This document shows, one piece after another, positions 33,562 to 43,890 of a stretch of 64,000 bases of DNA. Under the pieces are notes generated by a model. That model was not told where the DNA came from and searched no databases. It saw only the letters and a list, made by a program, of their open reading frames with translations. Every line of letters starts with the position of its first letter. Position 1 is the stretch's first letter. Made by a program: the position numbers and the translations under genes. This DNA comes from Bacillota bacterium (lineage in GTDB: Bacteria; Bacillota; Clostridia; Peptostreptococcales; Anaerovoracaceae): assembly GCA_017522185.1 (NCBI GenBank), contig JAFWZZ010000029.1, forward strand, positions 186,001 to 250,000, given 5' to 3'.

Positions 33562-34101
33562 CTACTGAGAAAATACTTCTTTGTTCTTCATCACGTACTC
33601 GATACCGGAGTAAACGGTCATAATCAGGGATGCCCATAAGAACAGCTGTGCTGCTACGTGTATCGCATATCCTGCAGCCGTACCTTCTAAAACAGGTACG
33701 AACAGCAGAAGCGGAACCGCGATCATCTGCAGAACCGTCTTGATCTTACCGCTCATGGCAGCCGCAATGACGATGCCTTCGGATGCGGCAACGGTTCTCA
33801 TGCCTGCTACAACGAATTCTCTCGCCAGAATCACGATCAGCATCCATCCTGCGATGGTGTTATCATCAACCATCAGGCAGAATGCAGAATAAACCAGAAT
33901 CTTGTCTGCCAGCGGGTCCATAATCTTGCCAAAGTTGGATACCAGGTTGTGCTTTCTTGCCAGATATCCGTCAAAGAAATCCGTTACGGATGCCGCAACA
34001 AAGAGGACAAACGCAACGATATAAAATTCTAACATGTACGCCGCAATGAAGAAAGGCACCGCAATCATTCTTGCAACGGTTAATTTATTCGGTAAATTCA
34101 T
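33562..34101 (-). CDS. pgsA: CDP-diacylglycerol-glycerol-3-phosphate phosphatidyltransferase
   Basis: Makes phosphatidylglycerophosphate, first step to phosphatidylglycerol and cardiolipin, in the membrane. The CDP-alcohol phosphotransferase motif DGYLARKHN...GKIMDPLAD (DG-x2-AR-x8-G-x3-D-x3-D) is near residue 44. 179 residues with four or five hydrophobic segments. ATG 34101 begins just after the rimO stop and uses a GGAGG inside the rimO end, so translation is coupled. Confidence 0.96.
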   Translation of the reverse strand: MNLPNKLTVARMIAVPFFIAAYMLEFYIVAFVLFVAASVTDFFDGYLARKHNLVSNFGKIMDPLADKILVYSAFCLMVDDNTIAGWMLIVILAREFVVAGMRTVAASEGIVIAAAMSGKIKTVLQMIAVPLLLFVPVLEGTAAGYAIHVAAQLFLWASLIMTVYSGIEYVMKNKEVFSQ

Positions 34102-34102
34102 C

Positions 34103-35413
34103 TTATTCTACCTCCGTTCCCACTAAATCATAGTCAAAAGCATCGTTTACCATAACATGTACGATGTCGCCCGGCTTCAAGTCCTTCTCTGAGGTGAAAA
34201 TCACGGAATTATCGATTTCCGGCGCGTCATATCTGGTTCTGCCCAGATAGCTGCCGTCTTCGTCAATCTCGTCTACCATCACTTCGAAGATCTGTCCAAC
34301 CTTCTCCTGGTTGTACGCAAGGGAAATATCCAGCTGTCTTCTCATGATGCCGTCCAGTCTGACTTCTTTGATTTCCTCGTCGATCTGGTCTTCTCTGTCT
34401 CCGGCTTCCGTGCCTTCCTCCTGAGAGTAAGCAAAGACGCCCAGACGTGCAAAGCGCTCGTCTTCCACAAATTCCACCAGCTGGTCGTAGTCTTCTTCCG
34501 TTTCGCCAGGGAAGCCCACGATCAGAGTCGTGCGGACATGGATATCCGGCATAGCTGCCTTGAGGCGAGCCATGGTATCTTTGATAGATTTCGTGGTAGA
34601 ACGACGGTTCATGGCCGCCAGCACGCTGTCGCTGGCATGCTGAATCGGAATGTCCAGATAGTGACAAATCTTAGGTTCTTCTGCCATTACCTGAATCAGT
34701 TCGTCGGTAATACGGTCTTCGTAGCAGTACATTAAACGGATCCATTCAATGCCCTCAATACGGCAAAGCTTTTTCAGCAGTTTCGCCAGACGAAACTCCC
34801 CGTACAGGTCATATCCATAGAAGGTTGTATCCTGTGCGATGAGGATCAGCTCTTTGCAGCCTGCCTTCGCCAGTTCTTCTGCTTCCATCAGGATATCTTC
34901 TTCCTTCTTACTTCTGAACGGTCCGCGAATCTGCGGAATCACGCAGTACGCACAGATGTTATTGCATCCTTCTGCGATTTTCAAGGTCGCCGTATACGGG
35001 TTTTCGTCCAGTTTGCGCGGATGATAGGAAACTACCTCCGGTGCACAGCCGCTTCTTGCGACAGTACGCTGCTCTAACCCTTCCAACAGCTCCGGCAGTT
35101 TCTCATACTCGTTGACTCCGACAAAAAGGTCCACTTCCGGCATCTCTTCGTACAGCTCATCTGCATAACGCTCGGACAGGCAGCCGGAAACCACCAGCTT
35201 CTTACCCAGTTCCTTGTATGCAGCCATATCAAAAATCCTCTCGATAGACTCTGTCTTGGCGTCGTTGATGAAACCGCAGGTGTTTACCACGATGACGTCT
35301 GCATCCTCTGGAGAAGATGCGATCTCATAGCCTTTTGTTTCTAATATGCCCTTGGCCACCTGGGAATCGTTAAAATTCTTTGGGCAGCCTAATGTTTCAA
35401 AATAGATTCTCAT
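34103..35413 (-). CDS. rimO: Ribosomal protein uS12 methylthiotransferase RimO
   Basis: Radical SAM enzyme with two Fe-S clusters that adds a methylthio group to an Asp of ribosomal protein S12. N-terminal Cys ([28 protein letters not shown]) bind one cluster; the radical [14 protein letters not shown] near residue 150 binds the other; a TRAM domain ends the protein. [10 protein letters not shown] is RimO-like rather than MiaB-like. 436 residues. The start overlaps the ftsK stop by four bases (ATGA). Confidence 0.95.
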   Translation of the reverse strand: MRIYFETLGCPKNFNDSQVAKGILETKGYEIASSPEDADVIVVNTCGFINDAKTESIERIFDMAAYKELGKKLVVSGCLSERYADELYEEMPEVDLFVGVNEYEKLPELLEGLEQRTVARSGCAPEVVSYHPRKLDENPYTATLKIAEGCNNICAYCVIPQIRGPFRSKKEEDILMEAEELAKAGCKELILIAQDTTFYGYDLYGEFRLAKLLKKLCRIEGIEWIRLMYCYEDRITDELIQVMAEEPKICHYLDIPIQHASDSVLAAMNRRSTTKSIKDTMARLKAAMPDIHVRTTLIVGFPGETEEDYDQLVEFVEDERFARLGVFAYSQEEGTEAGDREDQIDEEIKEVRLDGIMRRQLDISLAYNQEKVGQIFEVMVDEIDEDGSYLGRTRYDAPEIDNSVIFTSEKDLKPGDIVHVMVNDAFDYDLVGTEVE

Positions 35414-38097
35414 ACGTTCTCCACTTCATTCTTTAACTGTTCCAGTTCTTCTTCCGTCATCAGAACCTGTCTCGGTCTGCTGCCGTCCTGTGGTCCCACG
35501 ATGCCGCGGGCTTCCATCATGTCGACGATTCTTGCCGCACGGTTATAGCCGATGCGGAAACGTCTCTGCAGCATGGATACGGAGGCCTGTCCTGCAGAAA
35601 CCACGCATTCGATGGCTTCTGCCAGCAATTCATCACCGTCGTCGTCCTTGCTGTCCGGCAGATTGCCCTTTTCGATGGTATGTAACACATCGCCGGAATA
35701 GGTCACTTCTTCTACCTGTGCTTTCACATGTTCGATGACATGATGTACTTCACTGTCAGATACGAAGGTACCCTGTACACGGACCGGTTTGCCTATGCCC
35801 AGCGGATTAAAGAGCATATCGCCCTTCCCTACCAGTTTTTCCGCTCCGGACATATCTAATATGGTCCTGGAGTCGAACTGGGAAGATACCGCAAAGGCGA
35901 TTCTGGATGGAATATTGGCCTTGATAACACCTGTAATGATGTCAACAGAAGGTCTCTGGGTTGCTACAATCAGATGCATACCGGCTGCTCTGGCCATCTG
36001 TGCCAGTCTGCAGATGGATTCTTCCACCTGGGAAGGTGCAGCCATCATCAGGTCTGCCAGCTCGTCGATGATGATGACGATCTGCGGCAGAACTTCCTCT
36101 TCTTCACCCTGAATCCTCATGGTGTCGTTGTAGCTTTCTAAATCACGCACCTGTGCTTCTGCAAACTTCTTGTAACGGTCCGTCATTTCCGCAACGGCCC
36201 AGTTGAGGGCTGCTGCCGCCTTTGTTGGCTCGGTAACGACCGGAATCAGCAGATGCGGAATGCCGTTGTAGTTGCCCAGTTCCACCACCTTCGGGTCGAT
36301 AAGAACCAGCTTCACCTCATCGGGATCCGCCTTATACAGGATGCTTGTGATAATACTGTTAATGCATACCGACTTACCGGAACCGGTAGAACCAGCGATC
36401 AATAAGTGCGGCATGGATTTTAAGTCTGCAACGATGGCATTGCCTGCGATATCCTTACCCACGGCAAAGGTAATCTTGGACTTGGCGTCCTTGAATGCCT
36501 GGGAGTCGATAATCTCACGCAGGGTTACCATGTTGATGGTTTCGTTTTCGATTTCGATACCGACTGCGGCTTTGCCCGGAATCGGTGCTTCAATTCGGAT
36601 GCTCTTTGCTTCCAGGTTCAGGGCGATATCATCTGCAAGGTTTACGATTTTGCTGACCTTGACCCCGATATTCGGCTGAATCTCGTATCTGGTCACGGCA
36701 GGCCCCTGGGTTACCTGTACCACTCGTGCATCCACCTTGAAGTTATGCAGGGTTTCTTCCAGCTTGGCAGCCTTCTGTTTCAGACTGTAACTTAAGTTGG
36801 CGTTCCCCTGCGCCTTCGGTCTGTTGAGCAGACTGATCGGCGGTTTTTTGTATTTTCTTATCGTCTTCACCGCTGCGATCTCCTTTGGATCCAGGGTGAT
36901 AGCGCTTGCTTCTTTCTTGGAAAGTTTCTGTTCCGGTTCCTTTTGGACTACGCCTGATGGCATCTCCGTCGGCTGCATGCCCTGTGCACCGGTCAGATCC
37001 TGTGTTCTGTCCATCGGCTTTGCGGTCGTATGGCCATCAAGGCCGTACCCTGCCGATGGCTGTGACACAGAGCCGCCGTCCAGACCGAATCCTGCAGAAG
37101 GTGATGCAGTCGTTCCATCAAGGCCAAATCCTGCCGTTGACTGGGATGGCGCACCATCCAGACCATAGCCTTCACCTGCCGGTTCGGATTTGCCAAAGAG
37201 TTTATCGTCTCTCATGTATTTCATGATGTTGCCGCCAAATTTCTTTGGTGCCGTCTCCGGCTTCTTTTCATCGTATGGATTGACGATGCGCACTTCCGGT
37301 TTTGCCACTTCCTTTTTCGGTGCAGCCGTCGCTTCCGGCAGATACATCTTCAGCTGTTCTTCTGCACTCTGCATCTCGGCTTCTCTCTCCTGCTGCAGCT
37401 TTTCACGAACCAGTCTGCGCTCTTCGCGCTTGTTTCTGATGGCCTCAATGCCTCTGGATACCGGTGTATTAATCAGCAGAAGTAAACTGATGATAATGGA
37501 CACAACAGAGAAGATGTACAGTCCTACCATGCCGATCAGCTTTACGAGGAAGGTCCCCACCGTCATGCCGAAGAAACCGCCGTTTTCCAACGTAACGCCT
37601 TTGTCGTAGAATTCGGAAAACTGATAAACCAGCGCGTTTTCGTCGATGAAGCGTCCGGAGTTCAGCAGACACATCATGAGAAGAATCACGAAACAGAGGC
37701 TGACGGAATATACGGAAACGTGCACGGTTTTGTCTGCAAAGGTCAACGCCCCGAAAGCCATCAGGTACCACGGTACCACCAGACCAATCAGACCGAACAC
37801 GCCCTTCAACACGTCACCGATGGTATTGCCCAACTCACCCGCAGCATGAAACTGTACTGCTGCGAAGAGGAAAATACCGATGGCGATGAAAATCACGCCC
37901 CAGATTTCGTCAACGACACGCTGATCCGCCCTGCGTTTCTCCTGCATGGCTTTTACATCGGCCTTTGCCGCAGCCTTGGTCTCCTTCTTCACAGACTTGG
38001 CTGTTTTTGATGTCTTTGTGGACTTTGATGCCGTCGTCTTTGTATTTTTGTTTTTTGAGCCCGGAGGTCTTCCGGGTTTTCTCTTTGCTTGTGCCAC
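35410..38097 (-). CDS. ftsK: DNA translocase FtsK/SpoIIIE
   Basis: Hexameric ATP-driven DNA pump for chromosome segregation at the division or sporulation septum. The 895 residues show a very basic N-terminal tail ([14 protein letters not shown]), four membrane helices (about 65-215), a coiled and low-complexity linker, the motor with Walker A GSTGSGKS near 545 and Walker [12 protein letters not shown] near 645, and a winged-helix gamma domain at the end. GTG 38097 is the start, with GGGGG upstream. The linker holds four GLDG repeats. Which of the two roles dominates cannot be told. Confidence 0.96.
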   Translation of the reverse strand: MAQAKRKPGRPPGSKNKNTKTTASKSTKTSKTAKSVKKETKAAAKADVKAMQEKRRADQRVVDEIWGVIFIAIGIFLFAAVQFHAAGELGNTIGDVLKGVFGLIGLVVPWYLMAFGALTFADKTVHVSVYSVSLCFVILLMMCLLNSGRFIDENALVYQFSEFYDKGVTLENGGFFGMTVGTFLVKLIGMVGLYIFSVVSIIISLLLLINTPVSRGIEAIRNKREERRLVREKLQQEREAEMQSAEEQLKMYLPEATAAPKKEVAKPEVRIVNPYDEKKPETAPKKFGGNIMKYMRDDKLFGKSEPAGEGYGLDGAPSQSTAGFGLDGTTASPSAGFGLDGGSVSQPSAGYGLDGHTTAKPMDRTQDLTGAQGMQPTEMPSGVVQKEPEQKLSKKEASAITLDPKEIAAVKTIRKYKKPPISLLNRPKAQGNANLSYSLKQKAAKLEETLHNFKVDARVVQVTQGPAVTRYEIQPNIGVKVSKIVNLADDIALNLEAKSIRIEAPIPGKAAVGIEIENETINMVTLREIIDSQAFKDAKSKITFAVGKDIAGNAIVADLKSMPHLLIAGSTGSGKSVCINSIITSILYKADPDEVKLVLIDPKVVELGNYNGIPHLLIPVVTEPTKAAAALNWAVAEMTDRYKKFAEAQVRDLESYNDTMRIQGEEEEVLPQIVIIIDELADLMMAAPSQVEESICRLAQMARAAGMHLIVATQRPSVDIITGVIKANIPSRIAFAVSSQFDSRTILDMSGAEKLVGKGDMLFNPLGIGKPVRVQGTFVSDSEVHHVIEHVKAQVEEVTYSGDVLHTIEKGNLPDSKDDDGDELLAEAIECVVSAGQASVSMLQRRFRIGYNRAARIVDMMEARGIVGPQDGSRPRQVLMTEEELEQLKNEVENV
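37029..37179 (-). repeat. Four GLDG repeats in the FtsK linker
   Basis: Within ftsK (about residues 306-356) the motif G(Y/F)GLDG occurs four times at 13-14 residue spacing: [28 protein letters not shown], separated by Ser/Thr/Pro-rich spacers. DNA copies differ at synonymous sites, so the repeat is kept at the protein level. Confidence 0.85.
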
Positions 38098-38130
38098 GTT
38101 TTTACCCCCTAAGTTACGTCTTTCAAAGCA

Positions 38131-38967
38131 CTAAGCGATGAACAGACCGTAAATTACAGTAAATGCACCTAGTGCCCAAACATAATATGAAAAATAGCTT
38201 AATTTGCCGTTGGATACCAGCTTAATCATGCCTTTGATCGCCGCATAACCGGAAATAGCTGCAACGACCATGCCTGCTGCAATCGGTCCCAGCAACGCAG
38301 GATCGATGCCCTGTGCCACCGCATCAGGAACTTCCAGGACAACGGAGCCTAAGATGGATGGAATGGAAATCAGGAACGCAAATCTTACGGCAAATTCTCT
38401 CGTCAGACCGGTGGATAATCCGCCCACTAACGTAGATCCGGATCTGGAGACGCCTGGACAGATTGCGATACCCTGCATGGTACCGACCAGAATGGCTGTA
38501 CCAAAACCCATTTCTCCGATTTCCTTTTTGGAGGATCCCATTCTTTCTGCCAGGAACATGATAATCCCTGTGAAGAGGAATCCGATACCGATGGCAACAA
38601 AGGATCCGTAGAAGCTTTCGAACAGATCGTTGAACGCCAGACCGATGATTGCCGTAGGAATAGTTGCTACGATGATCATGACGCCCAGTTTACGAACGGG
38701 GCGCTCCTGCAGATGGAGGCCTTTGCCGGTACACAGATCTTTGATGGTAACGAAGAGTTCCACCACCAGCTCGCAGATGTCTTTCCAGTATACGATGAAT
38801 ACGGAAACCAGCGTGCCAAGATGCAGCATAACGGCGAAGAAGAGGATCTGGTCCCCTTCGATGCCGAATAAATTCTGCAATAAGGCTAAATGACCGGAGC
38901 TGCTGATAGGCAGGAATTCACCCAGACCCTGCACCAGCCCCAGAATAATCGCTTCAATATAACTCAT
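38131..38967 (-). CDS. uppP: Undecaprenyl-diphosphatase
   Basis: Membrane phosphatase that recycles the cell-wall lipid carrier and gives bacitracin tolerance. The family start EAIILGLVQGLGEFLPISSSGHL holds the catalytic Glu and Ser/His motif, shown here as QGLGEFLPISSSGH, and PGVSRSGSTLVGGL near residue 165 is the second motif. 278 residues with about eight membrane segments. ATG 38967 has GAGG upstream. It lies 17 bases after asd and 33 bases before ftsK. Confidence 0.97.
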   Translation of the reverse strand: MSYIEAIILGLVQGLGEFLPISSSGHLALLQNLFGIEGDQILFFAVMLHLGTLVSVFIVYWKDICELVVELFVTIKDLCTGKGLHLQERPVRKLGVMIIVATIPTAIIGLAFNDLFESFYGSFVAIGIGFLFTGIIMFLAERMGSSKKEIGEMGFGTAILVGTMQGIAICPGVSRSGSTLVGGLSTGLTREFAVRFAFLISIPSILGSVVLEVPDAVAQGIDPALLGPIAAGMVVAAISGYAAIKGMIKLVSNGKLSYFSYYVWALGAFTVIYGLFIA

Positions 38968-38984
38968 AAAATGAACCTCTCAGA

Positions 38985-40085
38985 CTATTTATGGTTGATG
39001 TAACCTTTTTCTACTAAGGATTCTGCACACAGCACAGCACCGCCTGCAGCACCTCTTACAGTATTATGTGCCAGACCGATGAACTTAAAGTCATAAACAG
39101 TGTCTTCTCTCAGTCTGCCTACAGTTACGCCGAAACCGTTTTCGCAGTCAACGTCCAGCTTAACCTGTGGTCTGTTTTCTTCTTCTAAGTAGTGGATGAA
39201 CTGCTTAGGTGCATTTGGAAGCTGTGTTTCCTGTGGGAAGCCCTTGAAGTTCTGCAGCTTTTCGATTAACTGTTCCTTTGTTGGCTTCTTTCTGAACTTC
39301 ACAAATACAGCAGCTGTGTGACCGTCTAATACAGGTACTCTCACGCACTGACAAGTGATGACAGGTTCGGATGCCTTAACGATAACGCCATTTTCGTGGT
39401 CTACAGTACCTAAGATTCTCAGTGGTTCCAGTTCGCTCTTTGCTTCTTCGCCGCCGATGTAAGGGATGATGTTTTCTACCATTTCAGGCCAGTCAGCAAA
39501 GGTCTTGCCTGCGCCGGAAATCGCCTGATATGTTGTAGCTACCACTTCGTATGGTTCATATTCTGCCCATGCTGCCAGTGCAGGAACATAGCCCTGGATG
39601 GAGCAGTTTGGCTTTACAGCGATGAAACCGTTTGTAGTGCCTAATCTTTCCTTCTGGTATTTGATTACGTCGAAATGGTCGATATTGATTTCAGGAACAA
39701 CCATTGGAACGTCTTCTGTCCATCTGTGAGCGCTGTTGTTGGATACAACCGGTGTTTCTGTCTTTGCGTATGCTTCTTCGATTGCCTTGATTTCTTCCTT
39801 GGACATATCTACCGCACTGAACACAAAGTCTACTGTTGCAGCAACCTTTTCTACTTCAGCCACGTCCATAACGATAATATCCTTTACAGCTTCCGGCATC
39901 GGTGTCGTCATCTTCCATCTTGCGCCGACTGCGTCTTCGTATCTCTTACCTGCACTTCTTGCACTTGCCGCGATGGTCACAACTTCGAACCATGGGTGGT
40001 TATCTAACAGAGAGATGAATCTCTGTCCAACCATACCTGTTCCGCCTAAGATGCCGACCTTTAATTTTCTGTCTAACTGTCTCAT
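38985..40085 (-). CDS. asd: Aspartate-semialdehyde dehydrogenase, archaeal/fungal type
   Basis: Reduces aspartyl phosphate to the semialdehyde, the branch point to lysine/diaminopimelate, threonine and methionine. The NADP site KVGILGGTGMVGQRF is at the N-terminus and the active-site Cys is in VKPNCSIQGY near residue 155; SGAGKTFADWPEMV and the AHNTVRGAAGGAVL end match the group found in archaea, fungi and some Firmicutes rather than the common bacterial Asd. 366 residues. ATG 40085 has AAAGGAG. It is divergent from dapA, which uses its product. Confidence 0.94.
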   Translation of the reverse strand: MRQLDRKLKVGILGGTGMVGQRFISLLDNHPWFEVVTIAASARSAGKRYEDAVGARWKMTTPMPEAVKDIIVMDVAEVEKVAATVDFVFSAVDMSKEEIKAIEEAYAKTETPVVSNNSAHRWTEDVPMVVPEINIDHFDVIKYQKERLGTTNGFIAVKPNCSIQGYVPALAAWAEYEPYEVVATTYQAISGAGKTFADWPEMVENIIPYIGGEEAKSELEPLRILGTVDHENGVIVKASEPVITCQCVRVPVLDGHTAAVFVKFRKKPTKEQLIEKLQNFKGFPQETQLPNAPKQFIHYLEEENRPQVKLDVDCENGFGVTVGRLREDTVYDFKFIGLAHNTVRGAAGGAVLCAESLVEKGYINHK

Positions 40086-40154
40086 TTTATATCTCCTTTT
40101 TCAATGCCCAATGGGCAAATTTTCGCATAATTACATGGTATGCCATATCATAGT

Positions 40155-40183
40155 ATTTTACCATTTATCCGCTGAAATTTCAA
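40155..40183 (-). promoter_or_regulatory. Promoter of asd
   Basis: TTGAAA (40178-40183), 17 bases, TAAAAT (40155-40160) with an extended TGG, on the minus strand in the 154-base divergent gap to dapA. The gap also holds a small TGCCC/GGGCA palindrome. No lysine riboswitch is seen. Confidence 0.65.
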
Positions 40184-40239
40184 CACCAAAAGCCCTTCCC
40201 ACTCATAATATAGAGATAAAGTACAGAAAGGAGCTGCCT

Positions 40240-41124
40240 ATGTCTATATTCAAAGGTTCCGGTGTCGCTCTCGTCACACCGTTCAAAGACGGGCGCATTG
40301 ATTATCCTGCCCTGGAAGGGCTCATCGAGTGGCATATCGGGTCCGGTACGGATGCCCTGATCGTCTGCGGCACCACAGGCGAAGCCTCCACCCTGTCCCC
40401 GGTCGAAAAACTGTCCCTCGTCGAATTTGCCATCAAAAAAGCAGATGGACGGATTCCGGTCATCGCAGGCGCAGGCAGTAACGATACATCTCATTCCATG
40501 TATTTATCTAAAGAGATGGAGTACGCAGGCGCAGACGGCCTGCTCATCGTCACGCCATACTATAACAAGGCCACTCAGGCCGGTCTGATTAAACACTATA
40601 CCGCTATTGCCGATTACGTAGAGATTCCCATCATCCTCTATTCTGTCAAAAGCCGAACGGGTCTGAATATTACCCCTGCCACCGTCAAAGAGCTGAAGAA
40701 GCATCCTAACATACGTGGCATCAAAGAAGCCAGCGGTGACATTTCCCAGATCTGCTCCATTGCCGCTTTGGCCGACCATGATTTCCAGCTCTATTCCGGC
40801 AATGATGACCATACGATCTCCATGATGGCCCTCGGTGCCGTCGGCTGCATTTCAACGGTCGCCAATATCATCCCTGAACGGTATCACCAGATGACAAAAG
40901 ACTATCTGGAAGGTCGTCACAAGGCTGCTGCAAAAAAACAGCTTGCTATGCTGCCGCTGATCCATGCGGTTTTCGCAGAAGTCAATCCGATACCGGTCAA
41001 AGCCGCGCTGCACATGATGGGAAAGATCCAACGCGAGTACCGTCTGCCGTTATGCGACCCGTCTAACGAAACGCTGTACCTTCTCTTTGATGAGATGAAA
41101 CGTTACGGCATCCCGCTTAAATGA
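40240..41124 (+). CDS. dapA: 4-hydroxy-tetrahydrodipicolinate synthase
   Basis: Condenses pyruvate with aspartate semialdehyde in the lysine and diaminopimelate (and spore dipicolinate) route. 294 residues from ATG 40240, six bases after AAGGAG; the frame is open much further back, but that part is antisense to asd. GTTGEASTLSPVEK near residue 44, Tyr134 in ILYSVKSRTG, and the Schiff-base Lys162 in GIKEASGD are the catalytic set. The usual NVPSRTG reads SVKSRTG here. It is divergent from asd and followed by a terminator. Confidence 0.96.
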   Translation: MSIFKGSGVALVTPFKDGRIDYPALEGLIEWHIGSGTDALIVCGTTGEASTLSPVEKLSLVEFAIKKADGRIPVIAGAGSNDTSHSMYLSKEMEYAGADGLLIVTPYYNKATQAGLIKHYTAIADYVEIPIILYSVKSRTGLNITPATVKELKKHPNIRGIKEASGDISQICSIAALADHDFQLYSGNDDHTISMMALGAVGCISTVANIIPERYHQMTKDYLEGRHKAAAKKQLAMLPLIHAVFAEVNPIPVKAALHMMGKIQREYRLPLCDPSNETLYLLFDEMKRYGIPLK

Positions 41125-41153
41125 CGTTCCACCAGCCCGATAGCGCAAAAAAG

Positions 41154-41183
41154 AAAAAAAGAGCAGTAAAACTGCTCTTTTTG
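41154..41183. terminator. Bidirectional terminator between dapA and rpmF
   Basis: AAGAGCAG, five-base loop, CTGCTCTT with A-run on the left and T-run on the right, so it can end both the dapA message (plus) and the rpmF message (minus). Confidence 0.9.
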
Positions 41184-41206
41184 TATTCTTCGTAATTATC
41201 CTTAGC

Positions 41207-41386
41207 TTATGCTTCAGCAACAACTTCCTTGCCGTCGTAATAGTTACAGTTTGGGCATACTCTGTGTGGAAGTTTTGGCTCGTGGCACTGAGGACAGATG
41301 GATACGCCTGGTAAAGACTTCTTCATGTTAGGGGATCTTCTCTGGTCTCTCTTCGCTTTAGATGTTTTTCTCTTAGGTACTGCCAT
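41207..41386 (-). CDS. rpmF: Large ribosomal subunit protein bL32
   Basis: Ribosomal protein L32, 59 residues: [18 protein letters not shown], then zinc ribbon CPQC and CPNC ([18 protein letters not shown]). ATG 41386 has GGAGG eight bases upstream. It has its own promoter after ackA. The DUF177/YceD gene that usually sits directly upstream of rpmF is missing; ackA is the neighbour instead. Confidence 0.96.
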   Translation of the reverse strand: MAVPKRKTSKAKRDQRRSPNMKKSLPGVSICPQCHEPKLPHRVCPNCNYYDGKEVVAEA

Positions 41387-41449
41387 GTTCTACACCTCCT
41401 CCTGCTCGTGTGATTCTATGCTAAACAAATAATTTTCGTCAACTACTAA

Positions 41450-41478
41450 AGTATATACTAAAACACTCAGCTTGTCAA
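41450..41478 (-). promoter_or_regulatory. Promoter of rpmF
   Basis: Perfect TTGACA (41473-41478), 17 bases, TATACT (41450-41455) on the minus strand, in the gap after ackA. Confidence 0.75.
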
Positions 41479-41481
41479 CAA

Positions 41482-42690
41482 TTATTTATTTTTTCTAGCT
41501 CTTGCGATATGGTAAGTGTCTCTGGCAATCATTAATTCTTCGTTAGTAGGGATTAATAACAGTCTAACCTTGGAATCTTCTGTAGCGAAGTCTGTTTCCT
41601 TACCTCTAACGTTGTTCTTCAGAACGTCCATCTTGATGCCCAGGTTGCCTAAGTTCTGGCAGATCATTTCTCTCATGCCGATATCGTTTTCACCAACACC
41701 TGCAGTGAAGATGATAGCGTCAACGCCGTTCATTTCTGCGATGTAGGAACCGATGTAACCTCTAACCTTCTGAGCGAAGATCTTCAGAGCTAATGCAGCT
41801 CTTTCGTTGCCTTCCTTTACAGCTTCTTCTAAGTCTCTGAAGTCGGAAGAAACGCCGGAGATACCTAATACGCCGGATTTCTTATTCAGGATTTCGTTAG
41901 CTGCACCCTGAGGTAAGTTTTCCTTCTGTCTAATGTAAGTTACGATAGCAGGGTCGATGTCACCACATCTTGTACCCATTACCAGACCTTCTAATGGAGT
42001 GAAGCCCATGGAAGTGTCTACGCATCTGCCGTGCTTGATAGCGGATACGGAAGCACCGTTACCTAAGTGGCAAGTGATCAGCTTCAGGTCGTGCATATCT
42101 ACGCCTAACATGTCAGCTGCTCTTTCTGCAACGTACTTGTGGGAAGTACCGTGGAAGCCGTATCTTCTGATGCCGTGCTTCTTGTAGTATTCGTATGGAA
42201 TCGCATACAGATAAGATTCAGGTGGCATTGTCTGGTGGAATGCTGTATCGAATACACCTACCATTGGAGTATCTGGCATTAATGCCTGGCAAGCAGCGAT
42301 ACCCTGTAAGTTTGGTGTGTTGTGCAGTGGAGCTAATTCAACACATTCTTCTAATGCACCGATTACTGCATCGTCAATGTATACGGAGTAAGCGAACTTT
42401 TCACCAGCGTGTACAACTCTGTGGCCTACAGCACCGATTTCGTCCATGCTCTTAACAACACCGTGTTCCGGATGCTGTACAGCGTCTAATACGTTCTTGA
42501 TTGCATCCTGGTGGTTTTCCATAGGAACAACGTTCTTCACCTTGTCCATACCGATTTTTTCATGTGTAATAACGGAACCTTCCATTCCGATTCTTTCTAC
42601 TAAACCTTTACATAATAATTCTTCGTTTGTCATGTTCAGAACCTGATACTTTAAAGAAGAACTACCGCAGTTGATTACTAATACGTTCAT
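41482..42690 (-). CDS. ackA: Acetate kinase
   Basis: Makes ATP and acetate from acetyl phosphate, a main energy step of fermenting Clostridia. [19 protein letters not shown] at the start, [10 protein letters not shown] near residue 175, [10 protein letters not shown] near 205 and FTAGVGEND near 325 are the family motifs. 402 residues. ATG 42690 has GGAGG; a strong promoter lies upstream. Phosphotransacetylase is not in the window. Confidence 0.98.
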   Translation of the reverse strand: MNVLVINCGSSSLKYQVLNMTNEELLCKGLVERIGMEGSVITHEKIGMDKVKNVVPMENHQDAIKNVLDAVQHPEHGVVKSMDEIGAVGHRVVHAGEKFAYSVYIDDAVIGALEECVELAPLHNTPNLQGIAACQALMPDTPMVGVFDTAFHQTMPPESYLYAIPYEYYKKHGIRRYGFHGTSHKYVAERAADMLGVDMHDLKLITCHLGNGASVSAIKHGRCVDTSMGFTPLEGLVMGTRCGDIDPAIVTYIRQKENLPQGAANEILNKKSGVLGISGVSSDFRDLEEAVKEGNERAALALKIFAQKVRGYIGSYIAEMNGVDAIIFTAGVGENDIGMREMICQNLGNLGIKMDVLKNNVRGKETDFATEDSKVRLLLIPTNEELMIARDTYHIARARKNK

Positions 42691-42732
42691 TATAATCCTC
42701 CATATCTCTTACTAAGTATTCTAACCTTATAA

Positions 42733-42761
42733 ATTATACCGCACAACTTTACCTAAATCAA
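42733..42761 (-). promoter_or_regulatory. Promoter of ackA
   Basis: TTGATT (42756-42761), 17 bases, perfect TATAAT (42733-42738) on the minus strand. Confidence 0.75.
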
Positions 42762-42767
42762 GCAAAA

Positions 42768-43883
42768 TTATTGGTTTATATAGGGTCTTTGGGTATAATC
42801 TGCCATTTCATAGAGGTTTTCTCCAGTCAGCAAATTGTAAATGTCGGAAGCAAGGATGTCCTTCTCCAGGGTTCCACGGATTTCCGGATATCTGCCGGCT
42901 TCCTTATTGATGTTGGTGATGACAGGAATCGTGTTCACTTCCCTCTTCCTGATGTCCTTCAGAAACTTCGCACCGTTTCCGTCAAAAGCAAGCACGCGGG
43001 CATAGCTCACAGCCTGCGTCACATCCTCCTCTCTGATTTCCAAAAGAATATGAGCAAGCAGTCTGCAGATCCTCGTCCTCGTATAAACCTTAGATTTAAC
43101 ACGGTCAATCAGTGTCTCCAGAGAGTCCGCGTACCGGATTTCTTTCTTCAGCTTGTTGGCAAGGCCTGCGTCGGCTGCGAAATACCGTGTAAGTTCTTCT
43201 ATCGGCATCTGCAGGATCTTCATGGCGGCCATCCGGTAAAAAATGTCCGCAATTTCTCTGCTTCTCCCCGGCTGTTCCTCTTCCATGCGTGCCCTGATTT
43301 CCGATGCAGATGCATGATAACCTTTGCCCTGCCGCTTCACCGTATAAGGCTGCAGCGTTTCAATCTGCTTCAGATATTCGATGCCGAGGATGTTGTTGGG
43401 CTCTTTGATCAGTCTGTCGTCAAAGTCGTGTTCGGCTTCCAAAACCGCGATTTCACGGGCTTTCGGATGGGAATATCCCTCCCGCATCAAAAGCTGAATC
43501 CGGTCCTTCAGCAAGTCATCTGAAACTTTCAGGAAGGCTGCCGCAGACCGGAGCGCATCCAAATCTCCTGCTTCGCTGCCGAAGGCAAGGATGTCTACCC
43601 CGCCAAGGCCTTCCAGGACTTCTATAGCACCTTTGGCGAAGTACTCCGCGCTGTTTACGGCATAAACTGCAGGCAGCTCCACCACCAGGTTTACACCCTG
43701 TTTTACTGCTGCCTCTGCACGTTTCCATTTATCGAAAACTGCAGGCATGCCTCTCTGCACAAAGTTTCCACTCATGACAACAACACAGATGTCAGCATCT
43801 GTGTCCTTCTTCGCCTGTTCAATTAAATACTTGTGTCCTTCGTGAAAAGGATTAAATTCTGCTACAATTCCTATGGTTTTCAT
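42768..43883 (-). CDS. tmcAL: tRNA(Met) cytidine acetate ligase (TmcAL, YlbM)
   Basis: Uses acetate and ATP to acetylate the wobble cytidine of elongator tRNA-Met. MKTIGIVAEFNPFHEGHKYL at the start holds the nucleotidyltransferase HxGH motif; VVMSGNFVQRGMPAVFDKW follows. From ATG 43883 the protein has 371 residues; the open frame to 43943 lies in ylbJ. There is no ribosome site: the ATG follows the ylbJ stop by 7 bases, so reinitiation is likely. It sits next to acetate kinase, which shares acetate as a metabolite. Confidence 0.93.
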   Translation of the reverse strand: MKTIGIVAEFNPFHEGHKYLIEQAKKDTDADICVVVMSGNFVQRGMPAVFDKWKRAEAAVKQGVNLVVELPAVYAVNSAEYFAKGAIEVLEGLGGVDILAFGSEAGDLDALRSAAAFLKVSDDLLKDRIQLLMREGYSHPKAREIAVLEAEHDFDDRLIKEPNNILGIEYLKQIETLQPYTVKRQGKGYHASASEIRARMEEEQPGRSREIADIFYRMAAMKILQMPIEELTRYFAADAGLANKLKKEIRYADSLETLIDRVKSKVYTRTRICRLLAHILLEIREEDVTQAVSYARVLAFDGNGAKFLKDIRKREVNTIPVITNINKEAGRYPEIRGTLEKDILASDIYNLLTGENLYEMADYTQRPYINQ

Positions 43884-43890
43884 AAGGTTA

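Noticed and set aside
39736..40239. Upstream extension of dapA on plus
   Set aside because: It runs antisense through asd and its promoter; ATG 40240 has AAGGAG and begins the DapA fold.
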